Shown here one piece after another: positions 8,294 through 17,218 of a stretch of DNA of 64,000 bases (positions within the stretch are counted from its first letter, which is position 1; the number at the start of each line of letters is the position of its first letter). Under the pieces are notes generated by a model. That model did no database searches, was not told where the DNA came from, and was given only the letters and a program-made list of their open reading frames with translations. The position numbers and the translations under genes are program-made. The stretch covers positions 434,001 to 498,000 of the forward strand of contig NZ_BRXS01000001.1 in the NCBI RefSeq assembly GCF_030159095.1, read 5' to 3'. This DNA comes from Roseisolibacter agri (GTDB lineage: Bacteria; Gemmatimonadota; Gemmatimonadetes; Gemmatimonadales; Gemmatimonadaceae).

Positions 8294-9071
8294 CGGTGCG
8301 GCGGCGCCGCACGCGCACGCCGCCGAGCAGCGCGAGCCCGCCGCCGAGCAGCGCGACGGTCGTCGGCTCGGGGACCGTCGACACGGGAGCGCCACCGCCG
8401 CCGCCGTTCCCGCCGCCGGTGCCGCCCTGTGGATCGAGCGTCGTGCCCTCGCCGATCGTGTCGGTGTCGAGGTCGAACGCGACGCTGGTGCCCGCGGCGA
8501 GCGGCGACGCGCCGCCGAAGAGCAGGTCCACCTGCTCGAACAGGTCGCCCATCGGCGACGATCCGACGAGCGCCACGGCGTTGCGGTACGTGACCGTCGC
8601 GGTGGCGTCGTACCGCGAGGGGCTGAACGGATCCTCGCCCTGCAGCCGCAGCGCGATGCCGAGCGCGGAGTTCTCGGTCAGCACCTCGTCGCCGTTCATG
8701 TCGAACACCGTGCCGCCCGGCGCGCCGCTCAGCACGAGCCGCGTCAGCCCGCCCGACCACAGGTTGTCGAGCGACCAGAGGAAGTCGAACGGCGCACCCG
8801 TGTTGAGCTCCGCGCCGAGGGAGAGGCGGAAGCGCTGCGTGCTGACGCCGAACAGCTCGTCGCCCAGGTCGCCCCACACGCCGGAGACGATCTCGCCGTC
8901 GGCGAAGGTGGCCGTCACCTGCATGCCGGCCATCGCCGAGCCGGTCGTGGACGCCGACGAGAGGCGGGCGGTGGTGTACGTGGTGCCGGTCTCGGTGACG
9001 ACGGACTGCGCGTGCAGCGCCGGCGCGGCCACGAGGCCCGCGGCGATCAGGGAGAGGATCGGGAGTCGCAT
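8280..9071 (-). CDS. PEP-CTERM sorting domain protein
   Basis: 263 aa from ATG at 9071, giving signal peptide MRLPILSLIAAGLVAAPALHA. The middle is a secreted beta-rich domain with an NG/DG-rich pattern. After a Gly-rich spacer (residues ~225-240), the C-terminus is a full sorting signal: VPEPTTVALLGGGLALLGG, then an Arg cluster (RVRRRR). Such proteins are processed by exosortase and exported, often with exopolysaccharide; no exosortase gene is in this window, so it must be elsewhere if the system works. Longer in-frame starts up to 9164 would bury the signal peptide and were rejected. Confidence 0.85.
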   Translation of the reverse strand: MRLPILSLIAAGLVAAPALHAQSVVTETGTTYTTARLSSASTTGSAMAGMQVTATFADGEIVSGVWGDLGDELFGVSTQRFRLSLGAELNTGAPFDFLWSLDNLWSGGLTRLVLSGAPGGTVFDMNGDEVLTENSALGIALRLQGEDPFSPSRYDATATVTYRNAVALVGSSPMGDLFEQVDLLFGGASPLAAGTSVAFDLDTDTIGEGTTLDPQGGTGGGNGGGGGAPVSTVPEPTTVALLGGGLALLGGVRVRRRRTVTLG

Positions 9072-9210
9072 GACGGTGAAGCCCACGGTGAAGACGGCGG
9101 TGATGACGGAATCGGAAGGATCGACGAACGCGCGCATCGTACGGATCGCGGGCGCGCGTCGCATGAGCAGTTCGGCTCACGCGGCGCGGAGCGTGCGACG
9201 GGGCGGCGTG

Positions 9211-10500
9211 ATGCTCCCGCGACCCCTCTCCCCACTCGCGCTGCTCGCGCTCTTCGGCAGCGCGGCGTGCGCGCCCGCCGTCACGCCCATCGCGACGGCG
9301 CCGACGCCCGTGGCCGCGCCCGCGCGACTGGCCGCGACCGACTCGCTCGTCGTCGGCTCACCGCCGACCGTGGGTCTCGCGCCCACGCTCACCGCGCGCC
9401 TCGACTCGCTGATGCGCGCGTCGCTCGCGGCGGGCGCCGCGCCGGGCGGGGCGCTGGCGGTGGGGCGATACGGACGGCTCGTGCACCTGAAGGGCTACGG
9501 CACGACCGACTGGCCCGACGGCGCGCCGCGCGTGGACGCCGCGACGCTCTACGACCTCGCGTCGCTGACGAAGGTCGTGGCGACGACGACGGCGGCGATG
9601 ATCCTCGAGGAGGAGGGGCGGCTGGACCTCGCGCGGCCGGTGCGCGACTACGTGCCCGAGCTGAGCGCGCCCGACAAGGCCGGCATCACCGTGCGCATGC
9701 TGCTGACGCACCAGGGCGGGCTGGAGGCCGGCGCGGCGCTGTATCGCCAGCATCGCGGCCGCGCGGCGTACCTCGCGCAGATCAACGCGCGCCCGCTGCG
9801 CTCCGCGCCCGGCACGCAGACCGTGTACAGCGACTGGGACATGGTGCTCCTGCAGGCGGTGATCGAGCGCATCACCGGGCAGGCGCTGGACGCGTTCGTG
9901 GCGCAGCGCGTGTTCGCGCCGCTGGGGATGCGCGACACGCGCTTCACGCCCGACACGTCGGACGCCGCGCTGCGCCGCCGCATCGCGCCGACGATGGTGG
10001 ACACGTCGCGCGGCGGCCTGCAGTGGGGCACCGTGCACGACGGCAACGCGTGGGCGATCGGTGGCGTGTCGGGGCACGCGGGGCTCTTCTCCTCCGCGCG
10101 CGATCTCGCCGTGTTCGCGCAGATGCTGCTGAACGGCGGGAGCTACCGCGGCGTGCGGCTGCTGAAGCCGCAGACCGTCGCGCGCTGGACGTCGCCGCAG
10201 GGGCCCTCGGCCAGCCGCGCGCTGGGGTGGGACACGCCCGCTCAGAGCTCCAGCGCCGGCCAGTTCTTCTCGCCGCGCAGCTTCGGGCACACGGGCTTCA
10301 CGGGCACGTCGCTCTGGATGGATCCCGAGCGCGGCGTGTTCGTCGTGCTGCTGCTGAACCGCGTGCACTCGCGCGGCGAGGGGACGCTGCACCCCGCGCT
10401 GCGACGGCAGGTGGCGGACGCGGTGCAGCGCGCCATCACCGACGCGCCGCTGATCCAGTGGGAGGCGCCGACGCTGCCGGCGGGCGTCTCGGCGCCGTGA
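9211..10500 (+). CDS. Secreted serine hydrolase, beta-lactamase/PBP4-like class C fold (first of tandem pair)
   Basis: 429 aa from ATG at 9211, giving a lipoprotein-type signal (ALLALFGSAAC). The nucleophile motif SxxK is SLTK in YDLASLTKVVATTT, about residue 118. A YSDWDMVLLQ segment supplies the Tyr motif, and HTGFTGTSLW near the C-terminus replaces KTG. Family members act as esterases, D-aminopeptidases or penicillin-binding-like peptidases; the substrate cannot be read from sequence. It is followed with a GTGA overlap by a close paralogue with the same motifs in the same order. An alternative ATG lies at 9163. Confidence 0.87.
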   Translation: MLPRPLSPLALLALFGSAACAPAVTPIATAPTPVAAPARLAATDSLVVGSPPTVGLAPTLTARLDSLMRASLAAGAAPGGALAVGRYGRLVHLKGYGTTDWPDGAPRVDAATLYDLASLTKVVATTTAAMILEEEGRLDLARPVRDYVPELSAPDKAGITVRMLLTHQGGLEAGAALYRQHRGRAAYLAQINARPLRSAPGTQTVYSDWDMVLLQAVIERITGQALDAFVAQRVFAPLGMRDTRFTPDTSDAALRRRIAPTMVDTSRGGLQWGTVHDGNAWAIGGVSGHAGLFSSARDLAVFAQMLLNGGSYRGVRLLKPQTVARWTSPQGPSASRALGWDTPAQSSSAGQFFSPRSFGHTGFTGTSLWMDPERGVFVVLLLNRVHSRGEGTLHPALRRQVADAVQRAITDAPLIQWEAPTLPAGVSAP

Positions 10501-11726
10501 GACGGGTCGCGCGGCTGGCGCTGCTGCTCGCGCTCGCGTCGCGCGGCGCGACGGCGCAGGCGCGCGCGACGTGGGGCGACACGCTCGTCGCCGCACCGCC
10601 CGAGGCCGCGGGCTTCGCGCCCGGGCTGAGCGCGCAGCTCGACTCCGCGATGCGCGCGCTGGTCGCGGAGGCGAAGGTGCCGGGCGCGGTGCTCGCCGTC
10701 GGGCGGCGCGGGCGGCTCGTGCACCTGCAGGGCTACGGCACGACGGACTGGCGCGCGGGCGCGCCGGTCGCGGACGCGTCCACGCTCTACGACCTCGCGT
10801 CGCTCACGAAGGTCGTCGCCACCACCACCGCCGCGATGGCGCTGGAGGACGCGGGACGGCTGGACCTCGATCGCCCGGTGCGCCGCTACGTGCCCGCGCT
10901 GGACGCGCGCGACAAGGCGGGGATCACGGTGCGCATGCTGCTCACGCACCGCAGCGGGCTGGAAGCGGGCGCGCCGCTCTACGCGCACGTGCGCGGGAAG
11001 GAGGCGTACGTGCGCGCCATCAACGCGCGCCCCGTGCAGGCGCCGCCCGGCGCGTACACCGAGTACGGCGACTGGAACATGGTGCTCCTGCAGGCCGTGA
11101 TCGAGCACGTCACCGGCCGCCCGCTCGACGCCTTCGTGCGCGACCGCATCTTCCGCCCGCTCGGCATGCGCGAGGCGCGGTTCCGCCCCGACACGTCGGA
11201 CCACGCGCTGCGCCGCCGCATCGCGCCGACGGACGTCGCGTGGGGCGTGGTGCACGACCCGAACGCGCGCGCGATGGGCGGCGTCTCGGGACACGCCGGA
11301 CTGTTCGCCACCGCGCGCGACCTCGCGGTGTTCGCGCAGACGATGCTGAACGGCGGCCGCTACGGCACCGCGCGCATCGCGTCGCCCGCGACGGTCGCGC
11401 GCTGGACCGCCGCCCAGCGCGCCGACGCCAGCCGCGCCCTCGGCTGGGACACGTCGATGGCGCCCGCGACGGGCGCGGGGACGCTCTTCTCGCGGCGGAG
11501 CTACGGGCACACGGGCTTCACGGGCACCTCGCTCTGGATCGACCCGGACCGCGAGCTGTTCGTGGTGCTGCTGCTCCACCGCGTGCACCAGCGCGGCGAG
11601 AGCGTGGGGATCGGCGGAGCGCGGCGGCGCGTGCACGACCTGGTGCAGCAGGCGGTCGTGGACGGGCTGCGGGTGCGGAAGGAGCCGGGCGTCGAGACGC
11701 CGGAGGAAGTCGATCGTTCGCCGTGA
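10497..11726 (+). CDS. Secreted serine hydrolase, beta-lactamase-like (second of tandem pair)
   Basis: 409 aa from the GTG at 10497, whose last bases are shared with the previous stop (GTGA), implying translational coupling. Signal peptide: ARLALLLALASRGATAQA. The motifs parallel the upstream copy: YDLASLTKVVATTT, YGDWNMVLLQAVIEHVTG and YGHTGFTGTSLWIDP. Long segments match between the two proteins while the N-termini and a short loop after APT differ, so this looks like an old tandem duplication. The first copy has a lipobox Cys, whereas this one has an ordinary cleavage site, suggesting membrane-anchored versus soluble versions of one activity. Confidence 0.87.
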   Translation: MRRVARLALLLALASRGATAQARATWGDTLVAAPPEAAGFAPGLSAQLDSAMRALVAEAKVPGAVLAVGRRGRLVHLQGYGTTDWRAGAPVADASTLYDLASLTKVVATTTAAMALEDAGRLDLDRPVRRYVPALDARDKAGITVRMLLTHRSGLEAGAPLYAHVRGKEAYVRAINARPVQAPPGAYTEYGDWNMVLLQAVIEHVTGRPLDAFVRDRIFRPLGMREARFRPDTSDHALRRRIAPTDVAWGVVHDPNARAMGGVSGHAGLFATARDLAVFAQTMLNGGRYGTARIASPATVARWTAAQRADASRALGWDTSMAPATGAGTLFSRRSYGHTGFTGTSLWIDPDRELFVVLLLHRVHQRGESVGIGGARRRVHDLVQQAVVDGLRVRKEPGVETPEEVDRSP

Positions 11727-11737
11727 TGGCGACGCGC

Positions 11738-11898
11738 GGGGCCCGTTCGCCTTTGGGGAGGATACGGATCCTCCGGATCTGGCGGATGCTTCGGATCGCA
11801 CCGTTCGGGCGCATGGGACGTCGCCGCCACGCGGGACGATCCGAAGCATCCGTATCATCCGGAGCATCCGTAACCTCTCCAAGAGCCACAGGGGGCCG
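11738..11898. repeat. GGAT-ladder palindrome, subtype C (copy C2)
   Basis: The left ladder is GGATAC, GGATCCTCC, GGATCTGGC, GGATGCTTC, then GGATCGCACC; the right arm mirrors it with ATCC words. The core is present as GGGACGTCGCCGCCACGCGGG. It is about 10 bp past the serine hydrolase stop and is most of the 11727-12037 gap. The remaining ~140 bp show no recognisable element. Confidence 0.85.
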
Positions 11899-12037
11899 GC
11901 GCGGGAACCGCAGGCGGTCCGATGGGGTCGAAAAGCGGGCCTAAGTCGTTATGTTGCAAGGGCCCCGGGCACGCTCCAGTCCCCGGGGTGCCAGCCGCAC
12001 GCCCCTCCCGCGGCCCGTCCCGCAGTCGCTTCGCCGC

Positions 12038-13651
12038 ATGTCCTCGACGCTCAGCTCCACCTCCACCGACCCCTTCCTCCTGCCGGCCGACGACGCCGAG
12101 TCGCTGGCCGAGCGGCTGCGCGCCGCGGCCGAGCTCCTGGAGGCGATCGTCGACGACCGGGCGCTGCTGGCGCGCGTGTCGCCCGAGGACCGCACGCGCC
12201 TGCTGAAGGCGGCCGGCCAGGTCTCGCGTCCCGACGCGGTCGACCGGCGCCAGCTGGTGAAGGCGAGCAAGCGGCAGCGGAAGGCGACCCGCGTCGAGCG
12301 CGCCGAGCAGGTGCTGAACGCGACCGGCATCCGCAAGCTGCGCCGCGAGCCGGTGTTCACCGCGCAGAACTACTTCCCGCCGGTGAACTTCGAGCAGCAG
12401 GACGTGGAGGGCGACCCGGAGTTCCGCGAGGCCGTCGAGCCGCAGAACTGCTACATCTGCAAGCGCGACTACTCGGCCATCCACCACTTCTACGACCAGC
12501 TCTGCCCCGAGTGCGCGGAGCTGAACTACCGGAAGCGCACCGAGCTGGCCGACCTCACCGGCCGCGTGGCGCTGCTGACCGGCGGGCGCGTGAAGATCGG
12601 CTACCAGGCCGGCCTCAAGCTGCTGCGCGCGGGCGCGTCGCTCATCGTCACGACGCGCTTCCCGCGCGACTCGGCCGCGCGCTACGCGGCGGAGCCGGAC
12701 TTCGCGGAGTGGGGCCACCGCCTCGAGATCTTCGGGCTCGACCTGCGCCACACGCCCAGCGTCGAGGCGTTCTGCCACCACCTGCTGCAGACGCGCGACC
12801 GGCTGGACTTCATCATCAACAACGCCTGCCAGACCGTGCGCCGGCCGCCCGACTTCTACGCCCACATGATGGCGGGCGAGACGGCGGCGCTGCACGAGCT
12901 GCCCGAGAGCGCGCGCCGCGTGCTCGGCGCGTACGAGGGGCTGCGCGGCTACCGCATGCTGCCCGAGGGCGGGGCCGAGGACGCGGGGCTGGCGCTGGCG
13001 ACGACGGGCGGCCAGGTGGCGCGCGCGGCGACGGTGGTGGCGGGCCTCACGCACGCGGCCGAGCTGTCGCAGGTCGCGCTGCTCCCCGAGGAGATGCAGG
13101 CGCAGGCGCACCTCTTCCCCGAGGGGCGCCTCGACCAGGACCTGCAGCAGGTGGACCTGCGCGACCGCAACTCGTGGCGCATGCAGATGGACGAGGTGCC
13201 GTCGGTGGAGCTGCTGGAGGTGCAGCTCGTGAACGCCGTCGCGCCCTTCCTCATCAACGCGCGCCTCAAGCCGCTGATGACGCGCACGCCGGAGCGCGAC
13301 AAGCACATCGTGAACGTGTCGGCCGTGGAAGGGCAGTTCTACCGCCGCTTCAAGACGACGCGCCACCCGCACACGAACATGGCCAAGGCCGCGCTGAACA
13401 TGATGACGCGCACCTCGGCCGCCGACTACCACAGCTCGGGCATCCACATGAACGCCGTGGACACCGGGTGGGTGACGGACGAGGATCCGGTGGAGATCGC
13501 GGCCCGCAAGACGGCCGAGCACCGCTTCCATCCGCCGCTCGACATCGTGGACGGCGCGGCACGCATCGTGGACCCGATCATCGCCGGGATCAACACGGGC
13601 GAGCACACGTGGGGGCAGTTCCTGAAGGACTACAAGCCGACGGACTGGTAG
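12038..13651 (+). CDS. SDR-fold oxidoreductase with N-terminal zinc-ribbon-like domain
   Basis: 537 aa from ATG at 12038. Residues 1-130 are helical and charged. Residues ~137-160 carry a four-Cys knuckle (CYIC and CPEC separated by 14 residues). The Rossmann domain begins at ~180 with TGGRVKIGYQAGLKLLRAG, and NNACQT at ~261 is the NNAG equivalent. The catalytic region reads VNVSAVEGQFYR, then HPHTNMAKAALNMM: the Ser and Lys are present, but the Tyr four residues before the Lys is Thr. Length is about twice a classical SDR. It is probably cytoplasmic; whether it is an active dehydrogenase is uncertain because of the missing Tyr. Palindromic repeats flank it on both sides. Confidence 0.8.
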   Translation: MSSTLSSTSTDPFLLPADDAESLAERLRAAAELLEAIVDDRALLARVSPEDRTRLLKAAGQVSRPDAVDRRQLVKASKRQRKATRVERAEQVLNATGIRKLRREPVFTAQNYFPPVNFEQQDVEGDPEFREAVEPQNCYICKRDYSAIHHFYDQLCPECAELNYRKRTELADLTGRVALLTGGRVKIGYQAGLKLLRAGASLIVTTRFPRDSAARYAAEPDFAEWGHRLEIFGLDLRHTPSVEAFCHHLLQTRDRLDFIINNACQTVRRPPDFYAHMMAGETAALHELPESARRVLGAYEGLRGYRMLPEGGAEDAGLALATTGGQVARAATVVAGLTHAAELSQVALLPEEMQAQAHLFPEGRLDQDLQQVDLRDRNSWRMQMDEVPSVELLEVQLVNAVAPFLINARLKPLMTRTPERDKHIVNVSAVEGQFYRRFKTTRHPHTNMAKAALNMMTRTSAADYHSSGIHMNAVDTGWVTDEDPVEIAARKTAEHRFHPPLDIVDGAARIVDPIIAGINTGEHTWGQFLKDYKPTDW

Positions 13652-13689
13652 TCGTTCGAGCGCCGCGGTCTGCGGGCTGCGGATCGACT

Positions 13690-13808
13690 GCAAGAGCAGA
13701 CAGGATGACAGGATGACGAGGAGGCTCCGTGTGGCGCATTGCTCCAAGCGCCGGCGCGGGGCCTCCTGGTCATCCGGTCATCCCGTCAACGTCGTTTGCT
13801 CTTCAGGG
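13690..13808. repeat. GGAT-ladder palindrome, divergent subtype (copy D1)
   Basis: A shorter version: CAAGAGCAGACAGGATGACA at the left, AACGTCGTTTGCTCTTCAG at the right. Inner arms are GGATGACAGGATGACGAGGA and the complement TCCTGGTCATCCGGTCATCC. The core is eroded but recognisable (GGCTCCGTGTGGCG). It begins ~40 bp after the SDR stop and is followed immediately by copy C3. Confidence 0.72.
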
Positions 13809-13811
13809 GCC

Positions 13812-13981
13812 GGCGCGCCCGGGCCCCTTGGCTGTGGGAGGGATGCGGATGCTCCGGATGGAGACGGATGCTTCGGATCGTCCCTCGCGGCGCGACGTCC
13901 CATGCGCCACACGGAGCGATCCGTCTGATCCGCTTTCATCCGGAGCATCCGCATCCTCCCCCACAGGGGAATGGGTCCGGT
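13812..13981. repeat. GGAT-ladder palindrome, subtype C (copy C3)
   Basis: The left arm has GGATGCGGATGCTCCGGAT and GGATGCTTCGGATCG. The right arm mirrors it and ends GCATCCTCCCCCACAGGGG, then GGGTCCGG, the outer end typical of the family. D1 and C3 together fill most of the 13652-14078 gap; the remaining ~95 bp hold the putative promoter of the PadR gene. Confidence 0.86.
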
Positions 13982-14037
13982 GCGCGGGCCGGCCACGCAG
14001 CCCGCGGCACCCGCCGGAGCTGGCGCGGAACCGGGAT

Positions 14038-14078
14038 GCAAACCATCTCTTCCTGTAGTTGGTCTAAAGGAGACTCCG
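14038..14078 (+). promoter_or_regulatory. Leader of PadR gene 1 with shared GCAAACCATC word
   Basis: GCAAACCATC at 14038-14047 recurs at 17219-17228 upstream of the second PadR gene. Here it is followed by a locally AT-richer stretch (CTGTAGTTGGTCTAAAGGAG) that supplies the AAGGAG ribosome site. The shared word 40-50 bp before both PadR starts could be an operator half-site or promoter element. Confidence 0.4.
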
Positions 14079-14423
14079 ATGCCCGATCCCCGCCGCGACC
14101 TCCTGCAGGGCACCCTCGAGCTGCTGGTGCTCACCACCCTGTCCCTCGAGCCGATGCACGGCTGGGGGATCTCGGTGCGGCTGCGCCAGATCTCCGGCGA
14201 GGTGTTCGACGTCCAGCAGGGATCGCTCTATCCCGCGCTGCAGCGGATGCTCCGCCGCGGCTGGGTGAAGGCCGAATGGCGGGTGTCGGAGAACAACCGC
14301 CGCGCGCGCTACTACCGACTCACCCCCGCCGGCGAGCGCCAGCTCGCCGAGCAGCGGGCCGAGTGGCAGCACTCCTCGCGCGCCGTCGATCGGGTGCTCC
14401 GTTACGCCTTCCAGGGAGGGTGA
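14079..14423 (+). CDS. PadR family transcriptional regulator (module 1)
   Basis: 114 aa from ATG at 14079 with AAGGAG 8 nt upstream. The winged-helix signature of PadR is clear: DLLQGTLELLVLTTLSLEP, then HGWGISVRLRQISG, a QGSLYPALQRMLRRGWV recognition helix, and the wing NNRRARYYRLTPAG. It ends one base before the permease gene, so the two are cotranscribed. PadR proteins of this kind usually repress their own transporter operon in response to a toxic ligand; the ligand is unknown. Confidence 0.93.
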   Translation: MPDPRRDLLQGTLELLVLTTLSLEPMHGWGISVRLRQISGEVFDVQQGSLYPALQRMLRRGWVKAEWRVSENNRRARYYRLTPAGERQLAEQRAEWQHSSRAVDRVLRYAFQGG

Positions 14424-14424
14424 C

Positions 14425-17124
14425 ATGGGTCGGTTCCACGAGCTCGCGGCCGCCGCGCGCGCGCTGGGTCGCCGCCGGCAGGACGAGATCGAGCTCGACG
14501 AGGAGGTCCGCTTCCACCTCGACATGGAAGCGCAGGCGCTCGAGAAGGCCGGCGTGCCGCCCGACGAGGCCCGGCGTCGCGCCCGGCGCGACTTCGGCGG
14601 CGTCGATCGCTACAAGGAAGAGGTGCGCGACGAGCGCGGCACGCGCTGGCTGGAGGACGTCGCGCACGACGCGCGCTTCTCCTGGCGCTCGCTGCGGCGG
14701 CGGCCCGGCTTCACCTTCGTCGCCGCGCTGACGCTCGCCCTCGGCATCGGCGCGACGACGGCGCTGTTCGGCGTCGTGAAGGCCGCGCTCCTCACGCCGC
14801 TGCCGTGGGGCCGCCCCGAGAGCCTCGCCGTCGTCTGGAGCGCGTGGAAGGGCTTCGACCAGACGTGGCTCTCGTACGACGAGTGGGAGGCGTACCGCAC
14901 CGAGATCCGCGCCTTCCAGGACGTCGCGATCTTCACCGACGGCGCGGCGATGCTCACCGACGGCACGGGCGAGCCGGAGCGGGTGCGCTCGGGCAGCGTG
15001 AGCGCGAACCTCTTCCAGGTGCTCGGCGTCTCGCCGCAGCTCGGCCGCGCCTTCACGGCGGAGGAGGACCGCCCGAACGGCGCGAACGTCGTCATCCTCG
15101 GGCACGACGTGTGGCAGCGCCGCTTCGGCGGCGATCCCGCGATCGTCGGGCGCGCGATCCAGATCGGCGGGCGCGCATCGACCGTCGTCGGCGTGATGCC
15201 CGCGGGCTTCCGCCTCCCGCTCGACTACGGCGCCGCGGGCGCGACGCAGCTCTGGCTCCCGCTCGCGACCGATGCGTCGCAGAACGGCGCGACGCCGGGA
15301 CCCGCGTTCAACCCGAACGGCGGGAACCACGGCTACTACGGCGTCGCGCGCATGGCGCCGGGTGCGACGACCGACCAGGCGGACGCGCAGCTGAAGGCGC
15401 TGCTGGCGCGCGTGGACGGCCAGAACGGCTACCAGATGCCGCCGCAGTTCCGCGCCTACGCGGTGCCCGTCGAGCGCCAGATCACCCAGCGCGTGCGGCC
15501 CGTGCTGCTCGTCGTCTTCGCGGCCGTCGGCCTCGTGCTGCTGATCGCGTGCGCGAACGTCGCGGGCCTGCTGCTGGTGCGCGGCGAGCACCGGCGGCGC
15601 GAGCTCGCGGTGCGGGTGGCGCTCGGCATCGGCGCGCCGCGGCTCGCGCGGCTGCTGCTCATGGAGAGCCTGATCCTCGCGGTGCTCGGCGGCGCGCTGG
15701 GTGTGATGCTCGCCGCGCTCGGCGTGTGGCTGGTGCGGAACACCGCGCCCGCGGGGCTCGCGCGCGTCGCCGACACGCAGCTCGACCTCCCGGTGCTGGG
15801 CTTCGCGCTGGGCGTGGCGGCCATCGCGGCGGTGCTGTCGGGCGTCCTGCCCGCGTTCGAGGGGACGCGCGTCGCACCCGCGCACGAGCTGCGCGACGGC
15901 GGCCGCGGCGCGACGGTCGGTGCGGCGCGGCTGCGCTGGCGGCAGTCGCTCGTGGTGGCGGAGGTCGCGCTCGCGGTCGTGCTGGTGGCCGGCGCGGGCC
16001 TCATGATCCGCTCCGTGCGCAACCTGTTCGCGATCGACGCGGGCTTCCGCGCGGAGCACGTGCTGACGATGCGGCTGTCGACGCCGTCCACGTGGTACGG
16101 CGACTCGGTGCGCGTGGCCGGCTTCTGGGACGAGCTGCAGCGGCGCGTGGCCGCGCTGCCCGGCGTGCAGCGCGTGGGCGCCGCGCGGCTGCTGCCGCTG
16201 GCGAGCGAGATGGGCGACTGGGGCCTCAGGGTCGAGGGCTACACGCCGCCGCCGGGCGAGGGCGTGCCGGGCGACTGGCAGGTCGTCACGCCGGGCTACT
16301 TCGAGGCGATGGGGCTGCGGCTGCGCGCGGGCCGCTTCCTCGACGCGCGCGACGGCATGGGCGCGCCGCAGGCGATGGTGATCAACCGCCGCTTCGCCGA
16401 GAAGTACCTCGCGGGCCGCGATCCGCTGGGGGCACGCGTGCGCGTGGGCGGCAGCCCCGACTCGCTGACGTACACGGTGGTGGGGGTCGTGGACGACGTG
16501 CGACACAACGCGCTCACGCTCGACGTGAAGCCGCAGTTCTACGCCACGCTCGCGCAGTACGCGCGCGCGCCGGGCAACACGGCGCGCAGCATGAGCCTCG
16601 TCGTGCGCACCTCCGGGGATCCGGCGACGCTCGTGACGCCGGTGCGCGCGCAGATCCGCGCGCTCGATCCGCGGCTGCCGGTGTCCGAGATCCGCACGAT
16701 GGACGACGTCGTCGGGCAGTCGATCGCGGAGCCGCGCTTCGCGATGGGGCTGCTCGGGCTGTTCGGCGTGCTGGCGCTGACGCTGTCGGCGATCGGGATC
16801 TTCGGCATCGTCGCGCAGGTGGTCGCGTCGCGCAGCCACGAGTTCGGGATCCGCGCCGCGCTCGGCGCGCGGCCGCGCGAGCTGGTGGGGCTGAGCCTGC
16901 GCGCGGGCGCGGTGCAGGCCGGCGCGGGGCTGGCGATCGGCGTCGTGTCGGCGCTGGCGCTGACGCGCGTGATGCGGGCGTTCCTGCACGGCGTCGCGCC
17001 GACCGACCCGGCGACGTTCGTCACGGTGCTGGTGGTGACGGGCGCGGTGGCGCTGGCGGCGAGCGTGTGGCCGGCGCGGCGGGCGGGGCGGGTGGACCCG
17101 GCGGCGGTGCTGCACGAGGGCTGA
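14425..17124 (+). CDS. MacB/FtsX-type ABC transporter permease, duplicated (ADOP) family (module 1)
   Basis: 899 aa, ATG at 14425. N-terminal residues 1-75 carry the helical cap typical of the family (EIELDEEVRFHLDMEAQAL and an ARRRARRDFGGVD motif). The first transmembrane helix is FTFVAALTLALGIGATTALF (about 94-113). A MacB-like periplasmic domain follows, then three helices near 355-465. The same plan repeats: a second periplasmic domain (about 510-720) and three helices to the end. There is no ATP-binding cassette in the protein or next to it, so an ATPase must come from elsewhere. Likely role: efflux or lipoprotein/peptide handling across the envelope. Confidence 0.9.
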   Translation: MGRFHELAAAARALGRRRQDEIELDEEVRFHLDMEAQALEKAGVPPDEARRRARRDFGGVDRYKEEVRDERGTRWLEDVAHDARFSWRSLRRRPGFTFVAALTLALGIGATTALFGVVKAALLTPLPWGRPESLAVVWSAWKGFDQTWLSYDEWEAYRTEIRAFQDVAIFTDGAAMLTDGTGEPERVRSGSVSANLFQVLGVSPQLGRAFTAEEDRPNGANVVILGHDVWQRRFGGDPAIVGRAIQIGGRASTVVGVMPAGFRLPLDYGAAGATQLWLPLATDASQNGATPGPAFNPNGGNHGYYGVARMAPGATTDQADAQLKALLARVDGQNGYQMPPQFRAYAVPVERQITQRVRPVLLVVFAAVGLVLLIACANVAGLLLVRGEHRRRELAVRVALGIGAPRLARLLLMESLILAVLGGALGVMLAALGVWLVRNTAPAGLARVADTQLDLPVLGFALGVAAIAAVLSGVLPAFEGTRVAPAHELRDGGRGATVGAARLRWRQSLVVAEVALAVVLVAGAGLMIRSVRNLFAIDAGFRAEHVLTMRLSTPSTWYGDSVRVAGFWDELQRRVAALPGVQRVGAARLLPLASEMGDWGLRVEGYTPPPGEGVPGDWQVVTPGYFEAMGLRLRAGRFLDARDGMGAPQAMVINRRFAEKYLAGRDPLGARVRVGGSPDSLTYTVVGVVDDVRHNALTLDVKPQFYATLAQYARAPGNTARSMSLVVRTSGDPATLVTPVRAQIRALDPRLPVSEIRTMDDVVGQSIAEPRFAMGLLGLFGVLALTLSAIGIFGIVAQVVASRSHEFGIRAALGARPRELVGLSLRAGAVQAGAGLAIGVVSALALTRVMRAFLHGVAPTDPATFVTVLVVTGAVALAASVWPARRAGRVDPAAVLHEG

Positions 17125-17139
17125 GCCTCCCTGGCGGGA

Positions 17140-17190
17140 GACGCGCGGGCGGTCGCCGGCAGTCGCGGTGGCCGCCCGCGTCGTGTTCTC
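17140..17190 (+). terminator. Probable terminator after permease 1
   Basis: GCGGGCGG (17145-17152) pairs with CCGCCCGC (17172-17179), extended by GACGC on the left and GCGTC on the right with one bulge. The tail after the stem is GTGTTCTCG, only weakly T-rich. It separates the first PadR/permease module from the second. Confidence 0.4.
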
Positions 17191-17218
17191 GTGCGGTGAA
17201 AAGCCCGGGGCGGGCCCC

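Noticed and set aside
11938-12037. Upstream extension of the SDR gene to 11951
   Set aside because: The added 29 residues are Pro/Arg-rich and unlike any domain; the ATG at 12038 starts a plausible helical N-terminus.
14320-17115. Long minus-strand frame opposite the first permease
   Set aside because: The translated protein is His/Arg/Ala-rich with no motifs, while the plus strand encodes a full permease.
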